Assembly (NCBI GenBank): GCA_041725875.1
Contig: JBGRQB010000138.1
Span: forward strand, 1-11,798
Source of the DNA: JBGRQB01 sp041725875
GTDB lineage: Bacteria > Bacteroidota > Ignavibacteria > Ignavibacteriales > Melioribacteraceae
Length of the DNA: 11,798 bases
Direction of reading: 5' to 3'
The position numbers and the translations under genes are program-made. The notes below the pieces were generated by a model that was not told the DNA's origin, did not search any database, and worked only from the letters and a program-made list of their open reading frames with translations. Positions 1 through 6,775 of the stretch are shown in pieces (positions within the stretch are counted from its first letter, which is position 1; each line of letters starts with the position of its first letter).

Positions 1-1004
1 TGGAAGATGTTAATGAAATAGCAAAAACTTTTGCATTGATTTTAGGTGACAAGAAATCAAGAAAACTTTTGAAGAAAGCTATGGAAACATCTCCGACAAA
101 AGAAAACATCCTTGAACTTTCTTCTTTATTAAAGCATTCATTTAACAAAAAAGATCCTGGTAATAAGTTCTTAAAGAAATTCATTAAGCGATTGAAAAAG
201 AAAAATCCGAGTTTACTTAATAAGTTAACAAATTTAGAGTTTGGATTGTTTGATGTATTAATGCCTTATAGAGAACATTATAATAATTGGAATGGAAAAC
301 AAGAAGTACTTGTAGCAGCTGCCAGTTCTTGTACAAGCGACAGAGAAAATATGATAAAAGCCTATGATAAAAATGGTGATGTGATTTTTATTGCCCCGGA
401 TGAAATTCCGGAAATTCCTGTGGTTGCAGTTCTGGCCAGCGAGAAATATGGTAAATATTTAGAAAGTCAGCGAGTACAAAATTTACAATTTAGCAATGCT
501 GCACCTATTGGATTCCCGACTGATCCTCCTGCACAATATATGACCTATGTTACTGAATTATATACAGAAATACAGTATGACGGTGGTGCCTGCGGAAGTG
601 AGATGGAGTTTAGAGTTGATACCAGAAAAAGATATGATGGTATAACAAGTAAATGGCACAATCATAATGACGGAGATCCAAGAGGGCCTTATGATATAAA
701 ATTAAAAAAATCATTTAATCCAAATTTATTAATCGAAACTCATCATACTTATTCCCACGAAGTTCAGGTTGTTATTTGGGAAGAAGATGGATGGTTTTGC
801 GGAGGTGATGACGAGGTAGAAAATGGTGCCTGGGATATGCTTTGGGCAGGAGATAACCATATGTTCCATGATCAGATGAGATCTAATGTCACCTTTTTAG
901 AATGGAGACCTTGGGGTTCTATTTATAGAAGTGTTGTGCTTCAAAATGGAGAATATAATTCAGGAAATTGTGTTTCAGTAAGACTAAGATTTATAGAACA
1001 ATAA
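1..1004 (+). CDS. Hypothetical exported protein, 5' end missing
   Basis: The reading frame is open to the left edge of the window (first whole codon at base 3), so the true start and any signal peptide lie upstream. The TTG at 36 has no Shine-Dalgarno sequence and is unlikely to be the start. About 333 residues are visible. I do not recognise the family. The visible N-terminal part is Lys/Leu-rich and helical. A short central segment follows, with 'AYDKNGDVIFI' and then 'PEIPVVAVL'. The C-terminal half is beta-rich, with aromatic and acidic loops such as 'NHNDGDPRGPYD' and 'WEEDGWFCGGDDEV' that could bind Ca2+ in the manner of C2-like sandwiches. Four cysteines fit an exported, disulfide-bonded protein. 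No catalytic motif is visible. The next gene starts 32 bp downstream with its own ribosome binding site, so co-transcription is possible. There is no evident link to the metal genes further on. The coding call is firm; the function is unknown. Confidence 0.8.
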   Translation, partial: EDVNEIAKTFALILGDKKSRKLLKKAMETSPTKENILELSSLLKHSFNKKDPGNKFLKKFIKRLKKKNPSLLNKLTNLEFGLFDVLMPYREHYNNWNGKQEVLVAAASSCTSDRENMIKAYDKNGDVIFIAPDEIPEIPVVAVLASEKYGKYLESQRVQNLQFSNAAPIGFPTDPPAQYMTYVTELYTEIQYDGGACGSEMEFRVDTRKRYDGITSKWHNHNDGDPRGPYDIKLKKSFNPNLLIETHHTYSHEVQVVIWEEDGWFCGGDDEVENGAWDMLWAGDNHMFHDQMRSNVTFLEWRPWGSIYRSVVLQNGEYNSGNCVSVRLRFIEQ

Positions 1005-1036
1005 GTATATAAAATAATTAATGCTTCGGAGTATAA

Positions 1037-1582
1037 ATGAAAAAGATAATTATATTAATAATGTTTTGCACAATCGGATTTGCACAGTCAAATTTCAAAA
1101 TAGGTATTAATTCAGGATTGGCCTGGCAATATCAGGAAGATACAAAACCGGGATATACTCATAATCTGCAACTGGGATATTTGTTGAATGACAATTTTGA
1201 GTTATATGTATCAGGCGGAATTTTATCCTACAGTAAATGGCGGTCCGATTTTCTTGATACCTATGTAACAAACTTAAGTTTTGGTATCAGATATTATTTA
1301 GGGAATAATATAAGTCGGTTATTTGTTTTAGGAGAAGTTCAGCAGTCAATGGGAGATCACATCTATAACATAGAAGATGTTAATATGTACAAACCGGGAA
1401 ACTATTTTAAATCAGTCTCGCGTGATGTGGATGAAACAATTGCAATTTTAGGATGTGGTTATTCTTATCAGATTAATAAAAACTTTGAATTTATCTCATC
1501 ATTATCAATAACTATAGTCAGTTCCGAAGATGATGATCTTCATTATCTCAGGTTATTTACAGGACTCAATTACAGATTTTAA
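1037..1582 (+). CDS. Small outer-membrane beta-barrel protein, function unknown
   Basis: This 181-residue protein starts with a short signal peptide (MKKIIILIMFCTIGFAQ, cleavage probably after Ala-16 or Gln-17). The mature part is made of alternating polar/hydrophobic segments rich in Gly, Tyr and Phe, such as 'KIGINSGLAWQY', 'ELYVSGGILSYS', 'SFGIRYYL' and 'LRLFTGLNYRF'. It ends in Phe, the usual terminal aromatic of outer-membrane barrels inserted by BamA. Size and composition suit an eight-stranded OmpA/OmpW-like 'porin family' barrel of the kind common in Bacteroidota. Such proteins have no assigned substrate. The ATG is supported by GGAG at 1028-1031, five bases upstream. It follows the preceding unknown gene closely and is followed by a strong intrinsic terminator at 1672-1701, so the two may form one short unit. 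Barrel assignment is likely; the role is unknown. Confidence 0.82.
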   Translation: MKKIIILIMFCTIGFAQSNFKIGINSGLAWQYQEDTKPGYTHNLQLGYLLNDNFELYVSGGILSYSKWRSDFLDTYVTNLSFGIRYYLGNNISRLFVLGEVQQSMGDHIYNIEDVNMYKPGNYFKSVSRDVDETIAILGCGYSYQINKNFEFISSLSITIVSSEDDDLHYLRLFTGLNYRF

Positions 1583-1671
1583 TTAATATCAAAAGTTGTG
1601 TAAAATCAGGATATTAAAGAACTGAAACAACAGTTGAAAGAATTAAAAAAGAAAAAATAATTTGAACTCTT

Positions 1672-1701
1672 AACCCGGTTTTTATAACCGGGTTTGTTTT
1701 T
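1672..1701 (+). terminator. Rho-independent terminator after the barrel gene
   Basis: A perfect 9-bp stem, AACCCGGTT (1672-1680) with AACCGGGTT (1686-1694), closes a 5-base loop (TTTAT). It is followed by TGTTTTT (1695-1701). GC-rich stem plus T-run on the + strand is the classical intrinsic terminator. It separates the upstream gene pair from the two-component system. Confidence 0.85.
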
Positions 1702-1798
1702 CGGTATGGTTTATTCAATATTTTCCCATTAAAGTTATAAATGATTTTGAAGATAGTAATGGGTATATTTTGATTATTATAATCATAACTGAAACAAC

Positions 1799-1805
1799 AA
1801 AGGTG
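1799..1805 (+). promoter_or_regulatory. Ribosome binding site fixing a TTG start for the kinase
   Basis: AAAGGTG lies 7 bases upstream of TTG at 1813. The next in-frame ATG codons lie inside the transmembrane region (around residue 56), far too late. The rare TTG start is therefore the best choice and may keep sensor production low. Confidence 0.65.
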
Positions 1806-1812
1806 TTGCAAA

Positions 1813-3912
1813 TTGCCAGAGTTTATCAATCATATTTTACTTTCAATAACATTAATCGCTTCTGCAGGTTTACTTTATCTGATATATGCTAAGGAAAAAA
1901 AACGTATTTCCAGTCGGTTGTTTATTCTGACTCTCAGTCTGGTAATAGGTTACTTAATTTCTCATTCTATCCATTTTATGATGGTCAAATCTGGTGATGT
2001 TACTATTCTGGATAAAGCTTGTCAGTCATTCTTAATGATGATTTTAATTACTCTCACATTCTTTTCATATTATTACCCTGATGAAAAGAAAATGAACTTA
2101 GGATTAAAACTGGGATTATTAATTCCTTCTGCCATTCTGATATTTGCACTCTGGAGCGGTTATCTCCTAGAAGAATCACATTCACACCATATGATTTTTG
2201 AAGCAAGTTATTCAGATAATTATTTTCTGTTTTTAGTGTGGTATCTGATTCTGCTAATCGTTAATTCTATAATACTTATTGCAAAAATAAAACAAAGTCG
2301 GGATGTTACTCTCAAACGACAATTACAATTTATTTTTGTCGGACTGGTTGTTACCAACTTTACTGCATTTATATTTGGCCTGTACTTGCCCTGGCATCTG
2401 GGATTTTATTATTTAGTGGAAATAAGTCCGTTAGCATTTTTAGCAGGAGTAATTCTTTTCACAGGAATAGCGCTAAATAAATTTGATTTGTTTCCTTCCA
2501 CTCTTGAAAAGATTAACGCATTTAGTGTTACCCAAAAGGTTATTTTTTCAGCATTTGTGATTGTCCCGATTACCATATTAATGATATTATTACCTCTCGG
2601 CAGACTCTTTTTAGATATTAATACACCTTCGGAATGGGCCGGTTTCTTTGCGTTGAGTCTGTTTGGCGGAATTCTTGTCAGCTCAATTATGGCAATAGTA
2701 ATTGTTAAAGTTATTGCCAATCCGTTGAATAAAATCAGGGAAAGAACTCTGGAAATTCAGCAGGGAAAATATGGAATGCGAGTTGACATCGAATCAAATG
2801 ATGAAATAGGAGCCCTGGCATCTACTTTTAACAATATGTCAGCGCAGCTAAAAGAAGATGTGGTAAGATTAAATCAGAAGGAAGAAAAAATCGGGAGGTT
2901 ATTAAATGCCTTTGATAAATCTGAAACTTCCATTGCCATAACAGATCCGGAAAGCAATATTATTGAAGCCAATGCAATGTTTTGCAGATTTGTTGGTCTG
3001 GATAAAAACAAGGTACTTGGTTCACAAATTGACAGGCTGCAATTTACAGATGAATTAGAAGAAGAGTATAAATTAATTAAAAACACTCTTGCAAATAATT
3101 TATCGTATGAAAACAGTATTCAGGGAAGGTTTGGCGGAAAAGAAAGAACCGTTTTAATTTCCGTGACTCCCTACAGTTATCAGGGAAAAGGATTATCAGG
3201 ATATTTATTTGTTGAAGTAGATATAACTCAAATCCAAAATTTGAAAATGAAACTGGCAGAAAGTGAAAAATTAGCTGCACTTGGCAAAATGGCCGCAGTC
3301 TTGGCTCACGAAATTAAAACACCGCTGACTTCAATAAAAATGAACAGCGATTTGTTATATGAAGATCTGGAAATAGGTGCTCGTGAAGAAGAATCGTTCC
3401 AGATAATAAAAAGGGAAGTAGATCGATTAAATAATCTGGCAAAAGAAGTTCTCGGATTTTCAAAAAAAATGACTCTCTCTTTGAGTCAGATAAAATTAAA
3501 TGATATAGTTTTAGAACTGGAACAAAACCTGAAACACATTTTAGAAGAAAAGAAAATTAAAATAGTTAATGAAATTTCATCTTTTGAAATAGAGGCGGAT
3601 AAAGATAAAATTTATCAGGTGTTATTAAATATGACCAACAATTCAATTGAAGCAATTGGAAGTAACGGTGAAATTAAATTTTCTGCTGTTTCAAGAGATA
3701 ATCATATAGAAGTTTCATTAATTGATAATGGAAAAGGAATTAATGAAACAGCACGCGATAATTTGTTTGAACCGTTTCATACCACAAAGTCGAGCGGTAC
3801 AGGTTTGGGACTTTCAATCTCAAAACGAATTATAAATGCCCATAATGGTGAAATTAAATTAACTAAATCTGAAAAAAGTTACACACAGTTTACAATTACT
3901 TTACCGGTATAA
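1813..3912 (+). CDS. Multi-pass membrane sensor histidine kinase, NtrB type (HAMP-PAS-HisKA-HATPase)
   Basis: This 699-residue sensor kinase autophosphorylates a histidine and should pass the phosphate to the regulator encoded one base downstream. About nine transmembrane helices are visible (roughly residues 7-26, 36-57, 68-87, 97-117, 137-157, 170-192, 199-219, 242-263, 276-299). The first seven resemble the 7TM N-terminal regions of some histidine kinases, including a 'LNKFDLF' exit sequence. Positive residues place the N-terminus outside. HAMP spans about 300-352 and a PAS fold about 360-473. A linker helix leads to the H-box 'LAHEIKTPLTS' with His-499. The N-box carries Asn-610, the G1 box is 'DNGKGI' (638-643), and 'GTGLGLS' lies at 662-668, so all catalytic motifs are intact. 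Two predicted periplasmic patches are rich in metal ligands: HSIHFMM (51-57) and EESHSHHM (120-127). Start is TTG with a good ribosome binding site. The neighbouring pump operon suggests metal sensing, which is inference. Confidence 0.92.
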   Translation: MPEFINHILLSITLIASAGLLYLIYAKEKKRISSRLFILTLSLVIGYLISHSIHFMMVKSGDVTILDKACQSFLMMILITLTFFSYYYPDEKKMNLGLKLGLLIPSAILIFALWSGYLLEESHSHHMIFEASYSDNYFLFLVWYLILLIVNSIILIAKIKQSRDVTLKRQLQFIFVGLVVTNFTAFIFGLYLPWHLGFYYLVEISPLAFLAGVILFTGIALNKFDLFPSTLEKINAFSVTQKVIFSAFVIVPITILMILLPLGRLFLDINTPSEWAGFFALSLFGGILVSSIMAIVIVKVIANPLNKIRERTLEIQQGKYGMRVDIESNDEIGALASTFNNMSAQLKEDVVRLNQKEEKIGRLLNAFDKSETSIAITDPESNIIEANAMFCRFVGLDKNKVLGSQIDRLQFTDELEEEYKLIKNTLANNLSYENSIQGRFGGKERTVLISVTPYSYQGKGLSGYLFVEVDITQIQNLKMKLAESEKLAALGKMAAVLAHEIKTPLTSIKMNSDLLYEDLEIGAREEESFQIIKREVDRLNNLAKEVLGFSKKMTLSLSQIKLNDIVLELEQNLKHILEEKKIKIVNEISSFEIEADKDKIYQVLLNMTNNSIEAIGSNGEIKFSAVSRDNHIEVSLIDNGKGINETARDNLFEPFHTTKSSGTGLGLSISKRIINAHNGEIKLTKSEKSYTQFTITLPV

Positions 3913-3913
3913 T

Positions 3914-5281
3914 ATGAAAGAAATTTATGATAAAATACTAATAGTTGATGATGACAAATCAATCAGACAAACATTAAAAAATCTTTTTACCAGAGAAAAT
4001 TTTGTTGTTGAATGCGCTGAAAACGGAGCCGAAGCAATTGAATTAATTCAGAAAGAAAGACCCGATCTGATTATAAGTGATATGAGAATGCCCGAAATTA
4101 CGGGTCTGGAATTATTGGAAAAAGTTAAAGAGCTGGATTCAAATATTCCTTTTATAATTATTACAGCTTATGATGAAATGCAGTCAACAATTGAAGCTAT
4201 CCAAAAGGGAGCTTTAGATTATATCGAAAAACCAATAGAAATTGATAAGATCAGACACACGGTAAGAAAGGCTTTAGAAAATAAAAAACTCAGCAATAAA
4301 CTGGAATCTTTCTCAAATGAGAACAATCAATTCAACGATACAAAAAATATTCTGATTGGTAAAACTCAATCAATGAGAGATGTCTATAAAATAATCGGGC
4401 AGGTTTCAATCAATAAGGTTCTGACCTTAATACAAGGAGAAAGCGGAACCGGGAAAGAACTTGTTGCCAGAGCAATTCATTTTAGCGGAATTACCAAAAC
4501 CCATCCGTTTATTCCTGTTAACTGCTCGGCATTAACAGAATCATTACTGGAAAGTGAATTGTTCGGGCATGTAAAAGGAGCATTTACCGGCTCTGTAAGA
4601 GATAAAAAAGGAAAGTTTGAACTTGCAAATGAAGGCACAATTTTCCTGGATGAAATTTCTGAAGTATCGCCTCAACTTCAGGTTAAACTCTTAAGAGTTT
4701 TACAGGAAAGAGAATTTGAAAGAGTTGGCGGTGAAGTTACAATTCCGCTTAAAGCCAGAATTTTAGCTGCAACTAACAGAAATCTTCAAAAACTGGTTGA
4801 GCAGGGAAAATTCAGAGAAGATCTGTATTATCGTCTGAAAGTTGTAACAATCGATGTTCCTCCGCTTAGGGAAAGAAGAGAAGATATTCCTGTACTGATA
4901 GATCATTTTTTGAAAAAGATAAACAATGAACTTCATAAAAATGTTACTAAAATTTCAGATGAAGTTATTGAAATATTAACAAACCACACCTGGATAGGTA
5001 ATGTAAGGGAGCTGGAAAATACATTAATGCAAGCCATTGTTTTATCAACAGGAGATATTCTGGAAAAAGAAAATGTGCTGCTCCGAAAAGATGGTAATGT
5101 ATCATCTGAATTTGATGATGTTACAAAATATACAATATCAGATGTTGAAAAAATGCACATTGATAAAATGTTAAAAGCTGTGAAATGGGATAAAGCAAAA
5201 GCAGCAAAATTTCTGGGAATTTCTCTTCCTACATTATACTCTAAAATTGAAAATTATAAACTATCCGATAAAAGCAGTTAA
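3914..5281 (+). CDS. NtrC-family sigma-54-dependent response regulator
   Basis: This 455-residue cytoplasmic regulator is phosphorylated by the kinase encoded just upstream and activates sigma-54 RNA polymerase by ATP hydrolysis. The receiver domain (about 5-120) has acidic residues Asp-12/13, phospho-acceptor Asp-56, Thr-84 and Lys-106. The AAA+ domain (about 146-370) has Walker A 'GESGTGKE' (175-182), the sigma-54-contacting 'GAFTGS' loop (222-227), Walker B 'GTIFLDE' (241-247) and the 'WIGNVRELENT' segment. A Fis-type helix-turn-helix lies at about 427-448 ('KAAKFLGISLPTLYSKI'). The GAFTGS loop is intact, so true sigma-54 activation is expected. Its ATG follows the kinase stop after a single base and lacks a clear Shine-Dalgarno sequence, which indicates translational coupling. 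The family is shared by NtrC, AtoC and ZraR; ZraR is a metal-responsive precedent. The most likely local target is the efflux operon that begins about 190 bp downstream. Family assignment is certain; the regulon is inferred. Confidence 0.95.
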   Translation: MKEIYDKILIVDDDKSIRQTLKNLFTRENFVVECAENGAEAIELIQKERPDLIISDMRMPEITGLELLEKVKELDSNIPFIIITAYDEMQSTIEAIQKGALDYIEKPIEIDKIRHTVRKALENKKLSNKLESFSNENNQFNDTKNILIGKTQSMRDVYKIIGQVSINKVLTLIQGESGTGKELVARAIHFSGITKTHPFIPVNCSALTESLLESELFGHVKGAFTGSVRDKKGKFELANEGTIFLDEISEVSPQLQVKLLRVLQEREFERVGGEVTIPLKARILAATNRNLQKLVEQGKFREDLYYRLKVVTIDVPPLRERREDIPVLIDHFLKKINNELHKNVTKISDEVIEILTNHTWIGNVRELENTLMQAIVLSTGDILEKENVLLRKDGNVSSEFDDVTKYTISDVEKMHIDKMLKAVKWDKAKAAKFLGISLPTLYSKIENYKLSDKSS

Positions 5282-5310
5282 GCTCCGGCTTTGCTGCTTT
5301 CAATTTCTTT
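5271..5310 (+). terminator. Probable intrinsic terminator overlapping the regulator's stop codon
   Basis: AAAGCAG (5271-5277) pairs with CTGCTTT (5294-5300). Inside it, AAGC (5280-5283) pairs with GCTT (5288-5291) around the loop TCCG. The 3' arm runs into CAATTTCTTT, a moderately T-rich tail. The stem includes the last codons and the TAA of the regulator gene. The T-tract is interrupted, so termination may be partial and some read-through into the pump operon is possible. Confidence 0.55.
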
Positions 5311-5331
5311 ATAAAATTTAAGAAACTTAAA

Positions 5332-5354
5332 GGCTTTTAAATAATTTAAAAGCC
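5332..5354. promoter_or_regulatory. Perfect palindrome, candidate enhancer (activator binding) site
   Basis: GGCTTTTAAA (5332-5341) and TTTAAAAGCC (5345-5354) are exact reverse complements around a TAA spacer. The sequence after it (AGTCTGACC) has no T-run, so it is not a typical intrinsic terminator. Its centre is about 84 bp upstream of the start point predicted from the sigma-54-like element. NtrC-family activators usually bind in about that position. The role is inferred from symmetry and position alone. Confidence 0.45.
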
Positions 5355-5399
5355 AGTCTGACCAAGAAGCCGATTAAAGCTCAAAAACAAAGATTTATT

Positions 5400-5416
5400 T
5401 TGGCATCCTGCTTGTC
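5400..5416 (+). promoter_or_regulatory. Sigma-54-like -24/-12 promoter of the efflux operon
   Basis: TTGGCAT (5400-5406) matches the -24 block (consensus YTGGCAC). Five bases later TTGT (5412-5415) sits exactly where the -12 block TTGC is expected, so spacing is correct. The -12 C is T here, which weakens the match. Transcription would begin near 5426-5427, about 46 bases before the channel gene's ATG. A partial dyad (5423-5440) and two CGATTAA copies (5421-5427, 5453-5459) lie in the leader. A sigma-54 activator is encoded directly upstream, which raises the likelihood. No well-spaced sigma-70-like or Bacteroidota-type (TAnnTTTG) alternative is obvious. Confidence 0.45.
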
Positions 5417-5462
5417 TATACGATTAAGTATATGCTTAGTCAAATTTTATGACGATTAAAAC

Positions 5463-5466
5463 AGGA
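5463..5466 (+). promoter_or_regulatory. Ribosome binding site fixing the TolC-like start at 5473
   Basis: AGGA lies six bases before ATG 5473. The upstream in-frame ATG at 5449 has no such site, and using it would put eight polar residues in front of a normal signal peptide. Confidence 0.6.
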
Positions 5467-5472
5467 ACCAAA

Positions 5473-6741
5473 ATGAAGAGATTTAGATATTTAATATTAA
5501 GCGTGATAACAGCTTTAACTTTTATCAATTCTTTTTCTCAAAACTATAAAGATTATCTCGAAGAATTAGTTGAAAAATCTGTTAAGGTGAGTCCGGCGTT
5601 AAAGTCTTTAAGATTTAAACAACGGGTTTCAAAATCAAAGATTGCTCAGGTTTCAAACTTGCCGGATCCTGTATTAAAACTTGGACTGGCAAATCTGCCT
5701 ACAAATTCTTTTTCGCTTACTCAGGAACCTATGACCAGCAAACTTATCGGGTTAAGCCAAATGATTCCTTTTCCCGGTAAACTTTCCGCTGCTAAAAATG
5801 TTCAGGCAAAAGAGGTTAAGCTAAATCAGCAGGAGATAGAAGATAAAGCAAACGAAATCAGACGTGATATATCCAATCTCTATTTTGATTTAAGTTATAC
5901 AAGAGAAGCAATTAAGATTTCTGAAAAGAATATAGAATTGCTAAAAGCGTTATCCGAAGTAACCAAAGCAAAATATTCGGTAAATAAAGCGAGTCAGCAA
6001 AATGTAATTAAAGTTGAAGTGGAGCTGACCAGATTAAAAGATAACATTGAAAAGCTGTTCGGTTTGGAAAATGAAATTGAAACTGCTATCCAATCATTCC
6101 TGCTTGCTGATAATCAATATAAAATTAAAACAGATATTCTGCCTGAAGTTGATTCAACAAGCTACTCGCTCGATCAATTAATTAAACTTTCGGAAAAGCA
6201 CAGGCCCTTTCTCAAAGGAATAAAAATATCTGAAGAAAAAGCAGTGGCAATTAAAGACCTGGCCAGATATGAATTCTATCCTGACTTTAACTTTTCAATA
6301 CAATATAACCAGAGAGAAAAAATCGGTTCTGCCAATACTGACTTAAATGATTTTCTTTCAATTGCGGTAGGTATAAATCTGCCAATAAACTACGGCGGCA
6401 AAAAAACAGCAAAGGTTGAAGAAGCATTGGGACTGCAAAATATGTATGCAGAGCAGTATCAGGCTTCTGTGCAGTTTCTTCATAAAGTTATTGGTAAATC
6501 ACTGGCAAAAATTAATCAGCTTAAAAAAAGAGAAAAGCTGATATCAAGTGGATTGTTTCCGCAGGCCGGACAATCATTTAAGTCGGCACTATCAAGCTAT
6601 CAGGTTAATGAAATAGATTTTCTGAATGTAATAGAAGCACAGTCGCAGCTGTTCAAAGTTGAACTTGATCTGTTCAAAATAAGAGCAGAATACTTAAAAG
6701 AGATTAGCAATATAGAATTTTACACCGGAATTAAACTTTAA
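5473..6741 (+). CDS. TolC/CusC-like outer-membrane channel of the metal efflux pump
   Basis: This 422-residue outer-membrane efflux protein should form the trimeric exit duct of the tripartite pump completed by the next two genes. A type I signal peptide (MKRFRYLILSVITALTFINS, then FSQ) is cleaved near residue 22. There is no lipobox, unlike E. coli CusC. The body shows the two long helical repeats of the outer-membrane efflux protein family. Signature segments are 'LPDPVLKLGLANLP' and 'LSQMIPFPGKL' in repeat one, and 'YPDFNFSIQYNQRE' and 'GINLPINYGGKK' in repeat two. It ends 'YTGIKL'. Long amphipathic helices between these segments would build the periplasmic barrel. The length is normal for the family. 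I chose ATG 5473 over ATG 5449 because of AGGA at 5463-5466 and the signal peptide. It is the first gene of the pump operon, with the adaptor beginning 34 bp after its stop. Substrate specificity comes from the partner transporter, not from this protein. Confidence 0.9.
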   Translation: MKRFRYLILSVITALTFINSFSQNYKDYLEELVEKSVKVSPALKSLRFKQRVSKSKIAQVSNLPDPVLKLGLANLPTNSFSLTQEPMTSKLIGLSQMIPFPGKLSAAKNVQAKEVKLNQQEIEDKANEIRRDISNLYFDLSYTREAIKISEKNIELLKALSEVTKAKYSVNKASQQNVIKVEVELTRLKDNIEKLFGLENEIETAIQSFLLADNQYKIKTDILPEVDSTSYSLDQLIKLSEKHRPFLKGIKISEEKAVAIKDLARYEFYPDFNFSIQYNQREKIGSANTDLNDFLSIAVGINLPINYGGKKTAKVEEALGLQNMYAEQYQASVQFLHKVIGKSLAKINQLKKREKLISSGLFPQAGQSFKSALSSYQVNEIDFLNVIEAQSQLFKVELDLFKIRAEYLKEISNIEFYTGIKL

Positions 6742-6765
6742 TATTCAGTAAAACTGATATAAAAT

Positions 6766-6769
6766 GGAG
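6766..6769 (+). promoter_or_regulatory. Ribosome binding site fixing the adaptor start at 6776
   Basis: GGAG lies six bases before ATG 6776. It overlaps the alternative in-frame ATG at 6764, which has no Shine-Dalgarno sequence of its own. The 6776 start yields a clean N-terminal membrane segment. Confidence 0.65.
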
Positions 6770-6775
6770 ATAAAA

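Larger units (their letters stand above)
1583..1812 (+). other. Intergenic spacer with vestigial coiled-coil codons, terminator and kinase leader
   Basis: This 230-bp gap has no convincing gene. Bases 1604-1657 read as 18 Lys/Leu/Glu/Gln-rich codons closed by a TAA at 1658-1660. They are in the same frame as the barrel gene but separated from it by two stops (1580-1582 and 1601-1603), and there is no start codon. This may be the decayed 3' end of a former gene or chance. The intrinsic terminator follows at 1672-1701. The remaining roughly 110 bp is very AT-rich and must hold the promoter of the kinase gene. A TATAAT lies at 1778-1783, but I see no well-spaced -35 partner, so no promoter is called. 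A 13-bp direct repeat (aactgaaacaaca) occurs at 1620-1632 and 1787-1799. Confidence 0.5.
5282..5472 (+). other. Regulatory spacer between the two-component system and the pump operon
   Basis: This 191-bp non-coding gap holds, in order, the 3' part of the probable terminator, the 10-bp-arm palindrome, the sigma-54-like element and the pump leader. The heptamer CGATTAA occurs three times (5371-5377, 5421-5427, 5453-5459). No small ORF with a ribosome binding site and no RNA gene is evident. Confidence 0.6.

Noticed and set aside
1614..1829. A 71-codon open frame on the minus strand in the spacer before the kinase
   Set aside because: It runs through the intrinsic terminator and into the kinase start. 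It has low-complexity composition, no ribosome binding site that I could see, and no recognisable domain.
2409..2720. Minus-strand open frames inside the kinase, regulator, adaptor and transporter genes
   Set aside because: All lie opposite strongly supported coding sequences with intact family motifs. Their translations look like antisense shadows with no domain of their own.
5332..5354. The palindrome as an intrinsic terminator
   Set aside because: No T-run follows the 3' arm, the stem is mostly A/T, and a better terminator candidate lies just upstream at 5271-5310.
5400..5422. TTGGCA/TATACG as a sigma-70-type promoter for the pump operon
   Set aside because: The two hexamers are only 11 bases apart, far from the usual 16-18. 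The sigma-54 reading of the same bases has the right spacing.
5449..5472. ATG 5449 as the start of the TolC-like gene
   Set aside because: It has no Shine-Dalgarno sequence and adds polar residues before a normal signal peptide. ATG 5473 has AGGA at the right distance.
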